A DNA stretch of 64,000 nucleotides, taken from Fibrobacter succinogenes (lineage in GTDB: Bacteria > Fibrobacterota > Fibrobacteria > Fibrobacterales > Fibrobacteraceae). The translations under genes and the position numbers were made by a program. Shown in pieces: positions 9,467 to 16,817 of the stretch. Position 1 is the first letter of the stretch. Each line of letters opens with the position of its first letter. A model generated the notes under the pieces. It saw only the letters and a list, made by a program, of their open reading frames with translations, was not told where the DNA came from and did not search any database. Location of the stretch: positions 1-64,000 of the forward strand of contig CADBHQ010000009.1 in the NCBI GenBank assembly GCA_902794535.1. The letters run 5' to 3'.

Positions 9467-10268
9467 TAAACCCATTGTATTTTCCGCTAAGCGCATCAGC
9501 AAGGACTTTGGTGCCGGTAAGACCCTGAAGACCGCCGTGAAGGACGTGTCCTTCGACATTTATGACGAAGAATTCATCTCCATCGTGGGTGGTTCGGGTT
9601 GCGGTAAGTCCGTGCTCGCAAAGATCATGCTCGGTCTTTACAAGCCGACTCGCGGCCAGTTCCTGTATCGCGACAAGCCCATCAAGAACCTGAAGGCTCA
9701 CTGGAACGAAGTGCAGTCTGTGTTCCAGGATCCGTTTGGCTGCTTCAACCAGTTCTTTACGATTCGTAGTCAGCTGGAAGACGCCCTGAACATCCTGAAG
9801 GACAAGCCCTCCAAGGAAGAAGTCCGCCGCCGCGTGGACGAAGGCCTGATGGCTGTGAACGTGAAGCCCGAAGACATCGAAGGCAAGTACCCGTTCGAAC
9901 TTTCCGGTGGTCAGATGCAGCGTATGCTTTTGGCTCGTATCTTCGCGCTCCGTCCGAAGGTCTTGATTGCTGACGAAGCCACCTCCATGGTGGACGCCTG
10001 CGTGCGTGCCAACATCCTCGATTACTTGCGTAAGTTGAAAGACGAACTCAAGATGACCGTGGTGTTCGTGACTCACGATATCGGTCTTGCAAACTACGTT
10101 TCTGACCGTATCTTCATTATGCACGACGGTAAGATTGTGAACCAGGGTACTCCTGCTGAAGTGCTCGACAACACGAATGAACCGCACACGCTCAAGCTGC
10201 TCGACGATATCCCGGAAGTCCACAAGACCGAATGGATCAAGAACAGCCACAGAAGCAAGAAGGGCTAA
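9456..10268 (+). CDS. ABC importer ATPase, DppF type
   Basis: 270 residues. Walker A is G-G-S-G-C-G-K-S-V (the usual S/T-T pair ends in V here), Q-loop Q-D-P-F-G-C-F-N-Q, signature L-S-G-G-Q-M-Q-R, Walker B V-L-I-A-D-E-A-T-S-M-V-D, H-loop T-H-D. Second nucleotide-binding subunit; it forms a heterodimer with the preceding ATPase. Last gene of the importer operon, closed by a strong terminator. Confidence 0.94.
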   Translation: MLSDKPIVFSAKRISKDFGAGKTLKTAVKDVSFDIYDEEFISIVGGSGCGKSVLAKIMLGLYKPTRGQFLYRDKPIKNLKAHWNEVQSVFQDPFGCFNQFFTIRSQLEDALNILKDKPSKEEVRRRVDEGLMAVNVKPEDIEGKYPFELSGGQMQRMLLARIFALRPKVLIADEATSMVDACVRANILDYLRKLKDELKMTVVFVTHDIGLANYVSDRIFIMHDGKIVNQGTPAEVLDNTNEPHTLKLLDDIPEVHKTEWIKNSHRSKKG

Positions 10269-10290
10269 TAGCTTACACCCTTTAAAACGA

Positions 10291-10322
10291 AAAGCCGCAG
10301 CGAGACCCGCTGCGGTTTTTTG
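10291..10322 (+). terminator. Rho-independent terminator of the importer operon
   Basis: Perfect stem CCGCAGCG (10295-10302) with CGCTGCGG (10308-10315), 5-base loop, then a run of T. A-rich on the 5' side. Confidence 0.92.
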
Positions 10323-10409
10323 TTTTTGTATGTAAAAGTTTGTTCTTGAATAATGAAAACAAGATAAAAAATCTATATTGTACTTTATCTATAAGAAGGA
10401 AAATAAATT

Positions 10410-11405
10410 ATGAGGCCGGAAAGCATCCAGAAAAAAGAAGATGATTTCTTTAAAGACCTGACAAATTCGGCTGGGGTCAAGTACAAGTTGACCACGACAA
10501 CTGATATCGGGAACGGCGTCAAGATTTATTCAATTCGTCCGAATTACAATTCCTATTACTACAAGACCAAGACTGTCAAGAAAAGCATTTGCCTGCACTT
10601 TACCGTAGGCTATATCAAGTCCGATGTGACCGCTCTTTCAACCAAGGACAATTTTGTGTCTGTTTCGTACTTGGTTGACCGCTCGGGCCGTATTTACGAG
10701 ATGTTCCCTGATGCCGAATGGAGCTACCATTTAGGAAGTGGCGCCATTGGCGGTAACGGCAGCATGTCAAAGCAGTCTATTGGTATCGAAATTTCAAACT
10801 ACGGCCAATTAAAACTTTCTGGTGAAAATCTTGTCGATGCCTACGGCAGTGTTTACTGCAATGTGTCTGAAAACCAATTTTACGACAAACAGAATTACAG
10901 GGGCTACGATTATTTCGCCTCTATGACGGATGTTCAGATAGATGCGGTTTCCGCTTTAATCAAGTACCTTGGTCGAACTCATGATATTCCGATGAATTTC
11001 AAGAGCGATGACGCCCCGTTTGCAAACAATGCAGAAGCTATCTCTTTTAAGGGAGTGTTCTACCATACGAACGTGCGCAAGGACAAGTTTGACTGGCCGT
11101 TTACGCCGTCGCTCAAGGCCATAATTGCAAAGTGTTCTAGCTCGAATCCGCCCCAGACCGAAGCGAAGGCCGACGCAACCAAGGTCGAAACGACTACGCC
11201 CGAAACTCCGAAAACAGATGCGCCAAAGCCGCAAACCCCTGCATCCGAAAATACATCTTCGGCGGAGACTCCTGCGGCAGTGAAACCTGCAGCAAAGCCC
11301 GCGGTCAAGGTGGTTCCTAGAATGGCGCCAGCCAAAAAATCTAAATCGCTTTTTGAAAGCGTTATTTCCCTGATTATTCAATTGTTCGTCAACAAGAAGC
11401 ATTAA
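10410..11405 (+). CDS. N-acetylmuramoyl-L-alanine amidase domain protein with C-terminal hydrophobic helix
   Basis: 331 residues, start ATG with AAGAAGGA upstream. Residues about 50-170 match the Amidase_2 (PGRP/T7 lysozyme-like) fold, which cuts the bond between MurNAc and L-Ala in peptidoglycan: the first zinc-ligand position L-H-F-T near residue 63, Y-L-V-D-R-S-G-R-I-Y-E, W-S-Y-H-L-G near residue 108, and S-I-G-I-E-I-S-N. A Thr/Pro/Ala-rich low-complexity linker spans about residues 248-305, and the protein ends with a short hydrophobic helix (S-V-I-S-L-I-I-Q-L-F-V-N-K-K-H). No cleavable signal is visible, so how it reaches the wall is unclear. The next gene lies 23 bases downstream. Such an arrangement recalls phage lysis modules, but no other phage gene is nearby. 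Confidence 0.85.
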   Translation: MRPESIQKKEDDFFKDLTNSAGVKYKLTTTTDIGNGVKIYSIRPNYNSYYYKTKTVKKSICLHFTVGYIKSDVTALSTKDNFVSVSYLVDRSGRIYEMFPDAEWSYHLGSGAIGGNGSMSKQSIGIEISNYGQLKLSGENLVDAYGSVYCNVSENQFYDKQNYRGYDYFASMTDVQIDAVSALIKYLGRTHDIPMNFKSDDAPFANNAEAISFKGVFYHTNVRKDKFDWPFTPSLKAIIAKCSSSNPPQTEAKADATKVETTTPETPKTDAPKPQTPASENTSSAETPAAVKPAAKPAVKVVPRMAPAKKSKSLFESVISLIIQLFVNKKH

Positions 11406-11428
11406 CCCCCAAATAGGAAGAAGAAAAC

Positions 11429-11857
11429 ATGCCTCAAGTAACTAAAGCAACGGATTCTACCGACAATGCAAACGCCAAACTCAACAAAATGGAGCTGATG
11501 AAGAAATTCAAGCAGCATAGGGACAGTGTGAACAAGACCATTTTGGGCTTGCAGAGGGATTCTCTGACACTCTCAAAGGATTTGCAGATTTGCTCTACAC
11601 AGGTTGCTCAATTGAAATTGGACGTGCAACATCTGCAGGGCGTAAATGATTCGTTGAACACTGATATAGCGAAGTTGCAGACCGAATTGCAGGAAGCAAT
11701 CAAGCAGCAGTCTCCTGTTGCTGCTCTTGCATCGCCGAGCGGTTGCGCTGTTCTGATTGTTCTGATTATTGCTATCACGGCAATTGCCCTCAAGAAGGGA
11801 TTCTCGATTTCGAAGGGCGATACAAAGCTTTCCGTGGGCGACAAGGACAAGGAATAG
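11429..11857 (+). CDS. Small coiled-coil protein with one membrane helix
   Basis: 142 residues, start ATG after AGGAAGAAG. Residues about 15-90 form a predicted coiled coil (heptads with L/V and many K, Q, D, S). One membrane helix follows (C-A-V-L-I-V-L-I-I-A-I-T-A-I-A-L, about residues 107-122), then a short charged tail. I do not recognise a family. It shares a transcript with the amidase gene and may anchor or regulate it; this is inference from position only. A terminator follows. Confidence 0.75.
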   Translation: MPQVTKATDSTDNANAKLNKMELMKKFKQHRDSVNKTILGLQRDSLTLSKDLQICSTQVAQLKLDVQHLQGVNDSLNTDIAKLQTELQEAIKQQSPVAALASPSGCAVLIVLIIAITAIALKKGFSISKGDTKLSVGDKDKE

Positions 11858-11890
11858 GGCTGTTTCCCGCTGAAAACGGAAAAAACGATT

Positions 11891-11916
11891 AAACGGGCTT
11901 CAAGGAGCCCGTTTTT
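11891..11916 (+). terminator. Rho-independent terminator
   Basis: Stem AAACGGGCT (11891-11899) with AGCCCGTTT (11906-11914), then Ts. Closes the amidase/coiled-coil unit just before the GH9 promoter. Confidence 0.88.
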
Positions 11917-11917
11917 A

Positions 11918-11931
11918 AGTATATTCTAGGT
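11918..11931 (+). promoter_or_regulatory. Probable -10/-7 box abutting the GH9 start
   Basis: TATATTCT ends about 4-5 bases before the ATG at 11932 and there is no Shine-Dalgarno sequence. The same geometry is seen at rpe, ispA, mce, the TSUP gene and the expansin gene, so a leaderless transcript is likely. Confidence 0.45.
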
Positions 11932-13639
11932 ATGAAAACAAAAAGAGCTTTTTTCGGGAAATTCCTTGTTGCTTCGGCAACTGTTTCATTGTCGGCAGCA
12001 GGCGCTGTGGCAGGCCCCCTTGTAAACCAGCTGGGTTTTGCCCCCAATGCCGAAAAGACGGTCGTTTACCCCGGTAGCGATGCCAACGGGCTCGAAGTCC
12101 GCGACCTCAAGGGTAAAACGGTTCTGAAGCTGAAGGCCCCCATGGTCTATGATTGGGAATACAGTGGCGAAGAAGTTCAGACTTTTGATATTTCTGCTTT
12201 GAAAACTCCGGGAACTTATCGCTTGTTCCGCGGCGGTGAATATGTAGGCACCCCGATTGTCGTGGGCAAGAATGTCTATAACGATTTGGTGAAGGCTAGC
12301 CTCAAGTGGTTCTACTACCAGCGTGCCAGTATGCCGCTCGAACCGCAGTATGCGGGCAAGTGGGCTCGCGCCGCAGGCCATAAAGATGACAAGGTCATTA
12401 TTTATGGTTCTGACAAGGTGACTGGCGGCAAGGGCAATGGAAAGACTATCAAGTCCGATCGCGGCTGGTATGATGCCGGTGACTATGGCAAGTACATTGT
12501 GAATTCGGGCATTACCGTGTTCACGCTGTTGCAGGCTTATGAAAACTTCCCGAAGTATTTGGATTCGCTGACATGGAATATTCCGCGCGAATTTGCAAAG
12601 TATCCTGAAATTCTTGAAGAAGTGCGTTACAACTTGGATTGGATGCTTTCCATGCAAGACAAGGATGGCGCCGTTTATCACAAGGTGACGACTCTCAAGT
12701 TCGGTGGTAGCGTGCTCCCTGAAAAGGATGACGCTCCGCGTTACGCCATTCTCAAGAATGTAACGGCAACGCTTGACTTTGCTGCTGTAATGGCGCAGGC
12801 AAGTGTCGTTTACAAGAATGTGGACAAGGCTTATTCCGATAAGATGCTCAAGGCCGCCGAAAGCGCTTATGCTTGGGCCAAGATGCACCCGCAGCAGTTC
12901 TACAAGCAGCCTGCTGACGTGCAGACGGGTAACTACATGCATGACGGCGAAGACGGTAAGGATGAATTCCGTTGGGCTGCTGCAGAACTTTTCCGCGCGA
13001 CCAAGAAGCCCTATTATCAGGAAGATCTCAAGAACAACCTCTTCACGCCCGATGGCGCTTGGTGGGGCAACGTGAATATGCTCGCTGCCTTCCGCGTGGC
13101 TCTTGACTCTGCCGACTTCGATAAGGATGTGGTGGCCGCTGCCAAGAAGACTGTGCTTAACGAAGCGAATAACCTCCGTGCTGTGGGCGACACGAGTGCC
13201 TACCGCCTGCCTGCATTCCCATGGAGCTGGAACTGGGGTAGCAATAGTGCCATGGCAAATAACGGCATGGTGCTGGTTCACGCTTATTTGCTCACCGGTG
13301 ACAAAAGCTATCTGGATGGCGCACAACAGTGCCTCGACTATTTGCTCGGCAAGAACCCGCAGGACATGACTTATGTGACCGCACCACCGCCCGAGCGAAT
13401 CGGATATGGTGGACGATCCGGTGCCGGGTATGCTCGTGGGTGGCCCGCACCTTGGCAAGCAGGACATAAACCTGGATGGCAAGGAAAATTGGAAATGTCC
13501 GAACTATGCCGCAGCCGACAAGCCGGCCCTTGCTTACATTGATGACCGCTGCAGCTATGCGACCAATGAAGTGGCCATCAACTGGAACGCACCCCTCGCT
13601 TATCTTGCAGCCGCCCTCGAAGCGATTTATAATAAGTAG
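11932..13639 (+). pseudogene. GH9 endoglucanase, frameshifted by a short internal deletion
   Basis: Signal peptide (to about A-V-A-G), an N-terminal Ig-like cellulase domain (L-V-N-Q-L-G-F-A-P), then a GH9 catalytic domain that would cut beta-1,4-glucan. The nucleophile/base region W-Y-D-A-G-D-Y-G-K-Y is present near residue 180. After Y-V-T at 13378-13380 the frame changes: the family's next block H-H-R-P-S-E-S-D resumes at 13382 in another frame and runs in register to the stop at 13639, including the acid Glu in A-T-N-E-V-A-I-N-W-N (codon 13568-13570). About ten residues usual between T-G-F-G and H-H-R-P are missing, equivalent to a loss of about 29 bases. The first frame alone stops at 13542 and lacks the catalytic Glu, so as read the enzyme would be dead. 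No other decay is visible; an assembly error is possible. Confidence 0.9.
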
Positions 13640-13715
13640 TTTTTGAGTTTCATAGGTCACAGGTTTTAGTTTTTTTCATTGATTTCTTAAACCTGACCCC
13701 CGAATAATATATATT

Positions 13716-13758
13716 ACGGATATGGCTTGATGATGGCTTGATGCCGTATCCGTTTTTT
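13716..13758 (+). terminator. Terminator hairpin upstream of the DUF4874 gene
   Basis: An 11-bp stem, ACGGATATGGC (13716-13726) with GCCGTATCCGT (13743-13753), one G-T pair, then six T. The loop contains part of a tandem duplication of ATGGCTTGATG (13722-13732 and 13733-13743). It lies just 14 bases before the next start codon, so besides ending the GH9 transcript it could act as an attenuator. Confidence 0.75.
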
Positions 13759-13772
13759 GTGAAGGGGGCTCC

Positions 13773-15452
13773 ATGAAGAAGTTTGTTATTTGGGCGATTG
13801 CCGCGGTACTTTTGCATGCGCCAGTTTTTGCCGTGGGCCTAGTAAAACAGTCAGTCGATACGACCGATGCGATGGCGACTCTCGGCAATTATGATCGCGG
13901 TTTCTATACGCCGCAGGTATTGCATCTCAAGCCCTCGGGCGGCAAGCCGATTGAAAATCCCTATAGCAAATTGCTGCACTTGCGAGCTGAAATTTCGGAA
14001 TTCAGTAGCCACGCTTGGTTAGGAATCGACACAACCGGAGGCAAGAAGGATACCACCTGGGGCAAGAACCAAGATTTGACTGAAGATGCTCTGAATGTTT
14101 TGCAGGAGACCTTTGACAATATTCGCGCAAATGAGGGATTTGTGATTGTGCGTATCTGTTACGACCCGTGGTACAATGGCCGTAGCAATGTGACGCCGGA
14201 TCATGAATGGGTGCTTAAGCATGTGAAACAGCTCGCGCCGGTGCTTTCGAAAAATACCGATGTAATTGTCGCACTCGAAATGGGAATGCATGGTGCTTAC
14301 GGTGAAATGCACTCAGACACGAATATCACTTATGACCGCGTGGCCGAAGCTGTCAACCTGATGCTTCGCAATACGCCGCCTGAACTCAAGATTCTTACGC
14401 GTACGGGTAATTATTCGGCGAAGGTCTTAGGCTTTGACAACTGGGGTGTTGATTTTAATATTGATGGCGATAAATTCAAAGAAATCGCGAAGGCAAAAGG
14501 TGACACCATGTACCGCGTAGGAATGTTCAACGACGGCTATTTAGGAACGCAGTACGATTACGGCACTTGGGGCGCGGATTGTGCGACATCTATCTGCCGC
14601 GAAGAAGGGGTGGCCTGGCTCGAAAAATACAGCATCAACACGCCTTACGGCGGCGAGGCGCTTACGACAGCAGAAAATTATCAGGTCATCAATACACCAG
14701 AGTTCTTGGCATACGAAGGCTTTCGCACACATACAAGTTACCTGAACATTCAGTGGAACAACAAGCTGATTGACAGTTGGAAAAAGACTCCGTTCAAGCA
14801 GAAGGATTTCGATTATGACCCAGCGCGAGTCGATTCTCTTTCGGGCTTCAGGTACATCAACGACCACCTTGGTTACCGCTTTGTACTGCGTGAATCGTGG
14901 ATGAGCGATACGGTGGGGGATGACGGTGTTTTAAGGGCGAAGCTCCGCATTCAGAATGTGGGCTTTGGCAATTTGACATGGAATGCACCGGTGAGGCTTG
15001 CCATTTTAACAGACCTGGAAGGTACCGGTTTGTTGGAGTGCCCTATGCCGACTTATTACGACCTGCCGGACATTGATTCCCGTAATATCCATAGCCGATC
15101 TATATCGATTGCAGGTGGCGATACTGTGATGACGTTCGACGGAAATAACGAAATTGAAATTTTGACCAAATTAAATATACGAGGCAAAGGACGTTACCAA
15201 GTGTTCTTGAAGGTGGGCGAGGTTCAATTTGCCAACAGTAAGCGTGTGGGTGGTGGAACATGTGGCGACGAGCAGCCTGCCGCCTATTTGGGCAAAATCT
15301 ACTATGACGAAAATGTCAAATCATCGATTCCGCGCGCCCTCCCAGCTGCGGCACAAAAGAAGAACGCCCCCTTCGTTCAGAGGGAGCGCCACAATGCGAT
15401 TGTCCGCGATGGCGAAAAACGCTACCGCGCAAATGGTGCAACTAGCCGTTAA
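13773..15452 (+). CDS. Secreted DUF4874/DUF4832 family protein
   Basis: 559 residues, ATG after GAAGGGGGCTCC. Signal peptide M-K-K-F-V-I-W-A-I-A-A to V-F-A. The N-terminal half (N-Y-D-R-G-F-Y-T-P, I-V-R-I-C-Y-D-P-W, V-A-L-E-M-G-M-H-G-A-Y-G-E) is the TIM-barrel-like DUF4874 type. The second half (Y-I-N-D-H-L-G-Y-R-F-V, then a beta-sandwich region) fits DUF4832. These families are exported and often sit near carbohydrate-active enzymes; a glycoside-hydrolase-like role is inferred, not shown. Its 3' end overlaps the convergent rpe gene by 11 bases. Confidence 0.82.
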   Translation: MKKFVIWAIAAVLLHAPVFAVGLVKQSVDTTDAMATLGNYDRGFYTPQVLHLKPSGGKPIENPYSKLLHLRAEISEFSSHAWLGIDTTGGKKDTTWGKNQDLTEDALNVLQETFDNIRANEGFVIVRICYDPWYNGRSNVTPDHEWVLKHVKQLAPVLSKNTDVIVALEMGMHGAYGEMHSDTNITYDRVAEAVNLMLRNTPPELKILTRTGNYSAKVLGFDNWGVDFNIDGDKFKEIAKAKGDTMYRVGMFNDGYLGTQYDYGTWGADCATSICREEGVAWLEKYSINTPYGGEALTTAENYQVINTPEFLAYEGFRTHTSYLNIQWNNKLIDSWKKTPFKQKDFDYDPARVDSLSGFRYINDHLGYRFVLRESWMSDTVGDDGVLRAKLRIQNVGFGNLTWNAPVRLAILTDLEGTGLLECPMPTYYDLPDIDSRNIHSRSISIAGGDTVMTFDGNNEIEILTKLNIRGKGRYQVFLKVGEVQFANSKRVGGGTCGDEQPAAYLGKIYYDENVKSSIPRALPAAAQKKNAPFVQRERHNAIVRDGEKRYRANGATSR

Positions 15453-16092
15453 CGAGCTTCACGAACTCGCGGCAAACGGCTTCAGGATCGGGCTTGCCGA
15501 AAATCGCGGAACCGACCACGAACACGTTTGCTCCGGCTTCCTTGCAGGCGAGAATGTTATCGAGCTTCACGCCGCCATCAATTTGGATGTCGAGTTCCGG
15601 CTTCATCTGGCGAAGTTCGCGAATCTTGTCGAGGCAGTAAGGAATCAGGCTCTGGCCGCCGAATCCCGGGTTCACTGACATCACCAAAACCATGTCTACG
15701 ATATCGAGCACGTACTTGATGCTTTCGAGCGGAGTTGCCGGATTAATGGCCACTGCGGGCTTGACACCGAGTTCCTTAATCTGGTGCAGCAGGCGGTCGA
15801 GGTGATTCGTGGTTTCTGCATGCACGCTGATGAGGCTTGCGCCGGCCTTTGCAAATTCACCCACGTAGTTTTCAGGATTTTCAATCATCAGGTGGCAATC
15901 GAGCGGGAGCTTGGTGCCCTTGCCCACGCAGGCAGAGATTCCCGGGCCGAAGCTGATATTTGGGACAAAGTGTCCGTCCATGATGTCGAGGTGAACAAGG
16001 CCTGCGCCACCGTTTTCGATAGCCTTAAGACCGTTGCCGAGTTCGAGGAAGTTTGCGTTTAAAACGCTAGGGGCGATAATTTGCTTAAGCAT
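15442..16092 (-). CDS. rpe: Ribulose-phosphate 3-epimerase
   Basis: 216 residues, the family length. Interconverts ribulose-5-P and xylulose-5-P in the pentose phosphate pathway (cytosol). Visible motifs are I-A-P-S-V-L-N-A-N-F at the start, H-L-D-I-M-D-G-H-F-V-P-N (metal His and catalytic Asp), H-L-M-I-E-N-P, M-S-V-N-P-G-F-G-G-Q, and I-D-G-G-V with the catalytic second Asp. The start codon lies four bases after TATATTTG (16104-16097, minus strand) with no ribosome site, so the message may be leaderless. Confidence 0.97.
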   Translation of the reverse strand: MLKQIIAPSVLNANFLELGNGLKAIENGGAGLVHLDIMDGHFVPNISFGPGISACVGKGTKLPLDCHLMIENPENYVGEFAKAGASLISVHAETTNHLDRLLHQIKELGVKPAVAINPATPLESIKYVLDIVDMVLVMSVNPGFGGQSLIPYCLDKIRELRQMKPELDIQIDGGVKLDNILACKEAGANVFVVGSAIFGKPDPEAVCREFVKLVNG

Positions 16093-16096
16093 AGTC

Positions 16097-16104
16097 CAAA
16101 TATA
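16097..16104 (-). promoter_or_regulatory. TATATTTG box upstream of rpe
   Basis: Read on the minus strand, TATATTTG ends 4 bases before the rpe ATG. It matches the Bacteroidetes-type -7 element TAnnTTTG. Transcription starting a few bases downstream would begin at or near the start codon. Confidence 0.5.
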
Positions 16105-16134
16105 GAAAAATTAGACAAGTTGATTTTTTTTTAC

Positions 16135-16142
16135 TATCTTTG
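16135..16142 (+). promoter_or_regulatory. TATCTTTG box upstream of the CBM48 gene
   Basis: TATCTTTG fits the TAnnTTTG pattern and lies 26 bases before the ATG at 16169. In this case a normal leader with a ribosome site (AAGGAG, 16157-16162) separates box and gene. Confidence 0.45.
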
Positions 16143-16168
16143 TGCACAAACAAAGCAAGGAGATAAGT

Positions 16169-16618
16169 ATGTCTAAAGGAACAAAAACTGTAGTTGCCAA
16201 GGCCGCTGCCAAGAAGGTTGCCGCTAAGGCTGCTCCGAAGGCTGTCGCCGAAAAGAAGGCCCCGGCCAAGAAGGCTGCCTGCAAGACCGCTGCAAAGCCG
16301 GCTGCAGAAAAGAAAGCTGTTGCCGCTAAGCCGGCTGCTAAGAAGGCCGCCCCGAAGGCTGCTGCTGAAAAGAAGGCCGCTGCTAAGGCTCCCAAGAAGG
16401 TGACGGTTGTGTTCGAAGCCAACTGCCCGCTGGCCACCACCGTGTCCGTTGCAGGCTCCTTCAACAACTGGGCTGTTGACAAGGACATGCTCAAGAAGGA
16501 CAAGAAGACTGGTCTTTGGACTGGCAAGATCACCCTCGATTCTGGCGATTACGAATACAAGTTCGTTTGCGATGGCCAGTACTGGGACGAAGGCGACAAC
16601 AAGGTCAAGCACGTCTAA
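16169..16618 (+). CDS. Histone H1-like Ala/Lys tail fused to a glycogen-binding (CBM48/AMPK1) domain
   Basis: 149 residues, start ATG 16169 with AAGGAG upstream. Residues 1-76 are almost all Ala, Lys, Pro and Val in repeats such as A-A-K-K-A-A-P-K, as in bacterial histone-H1-like or HctB proteins. Residues about 77-149 are a compact beta domain: V-T-V-V-F-E-A, V-S-V-A-G-S-F-N-N-W, L-W-T-G-K-I-T-L, Y-E-Y-K-F-V-C-D-G-Q-Y-W-D. That is the isoamylase/AMPK-beta CBM48 fold which binds glycogen or starch. The basic tail could bind nucleic acid or polyphosphate; the combined function is unknown. Fibrobacter stores glycogen, which makes a glycogen-linked role plausible. A perfect 17-bp tandem duplication covers the stop codon. 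Confidence 0.85.
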   Translation: MSKGTKTVVAKAAAKKVAAKAAPKAVAEKKAPAKKAACKTAAKPAAEKKAVAAKPAAKKAAPKAAAEKKAAAKAPKKVTVVFEANCPLATTVSVAGSFNNWAVDKDMLKKDKKTGLWTGKITLDSGDYEYKFVCDGQYWDEGDNKVKHV

Positions 16619-16636
16619 TGGTCAAGCACGTCTAAT
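16603..16636 (+). repeat. 17-bp perfect tandem duplication over the stop codon
   Basis: GGTCAAGCACGTCTAAT occurs at 16603-16619 and again at 16620-16636. The first copy contains the true stop; the second is untranslated. Confidence 0.95.
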
Positions 16637-16683
16637 TTTAGACGAAAGAACGCCGCTTCGCGGCTACAGACGAAAGACGAGAG

Positions 16684-16709
16684 AGGTTTCGGTTTACCGA
16701 GACCTTTTT
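16684..16709 (+). terminator. Rho-independent terminator
   Basis: Stem AGGTTTCGG (16684-16692) with CCGAGACCT (16697-16705), loop TTTA, then Ts. It lies inside the repeat element and ends the CBM48 transcript. Confidence 0.82.
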
Positions 16710-16769
16710 CATTTTGTGTAATATTGTGGGCGAGGGGCCGTTTCCGACTTGCTTATATGTGCCATTTTC

Positions 16770-16797
16770 TCTCGTCTCTCGTCTCTCGTCTCTCGTC
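16770..16797. repeat. Four tandem copies of TCTCGTC
   Basis: Perfect heptamer repeat, 28 bases, forming the right inverted end of the intergenic element upstream of lysA. Too short and unspaced to be a CRISPR array. Confidence 0.95.
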
Positions 16798-16817
16798 TAA
16801 AAACTAAATTTGTCCCC

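Larger units (their letters stand above)
16636..16803. repeat. MITE-like intergenic element with AGACGARAG inverted ends
   Basis: The left end TTTTAGACGAAAGA (16636-16649) is matched on the other strand by TTTTTAGACGAGAGA at the right end (16803-16789). Inside are a small hairpin GCCGC-TTC-GCGGC (about 16652-16664), a second AGACGAAAGACGAGAG copy, the terminator at 16684-16709, and four perfect copies of TCTCGTC (16770-16797). A related hairpin plus AGACGAGAGACGAAAG is at 29608-29643 and a fragment is near 43104. It looks like a dispersed non-coding repeat; no coding potential is seen. Confidence 0.6.

Noticed and set aside
10410..11857. Prophage lysis cassette
   Set aside because: No terminase, capsid, tail or integrase genes nearby; flanks are ordinary operons with their own terminators.
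16770..16797. CRISPR-like or VNTR locus
   Set aside because: Only four 7-base units; better explained as the end of an intergenic repeat element.
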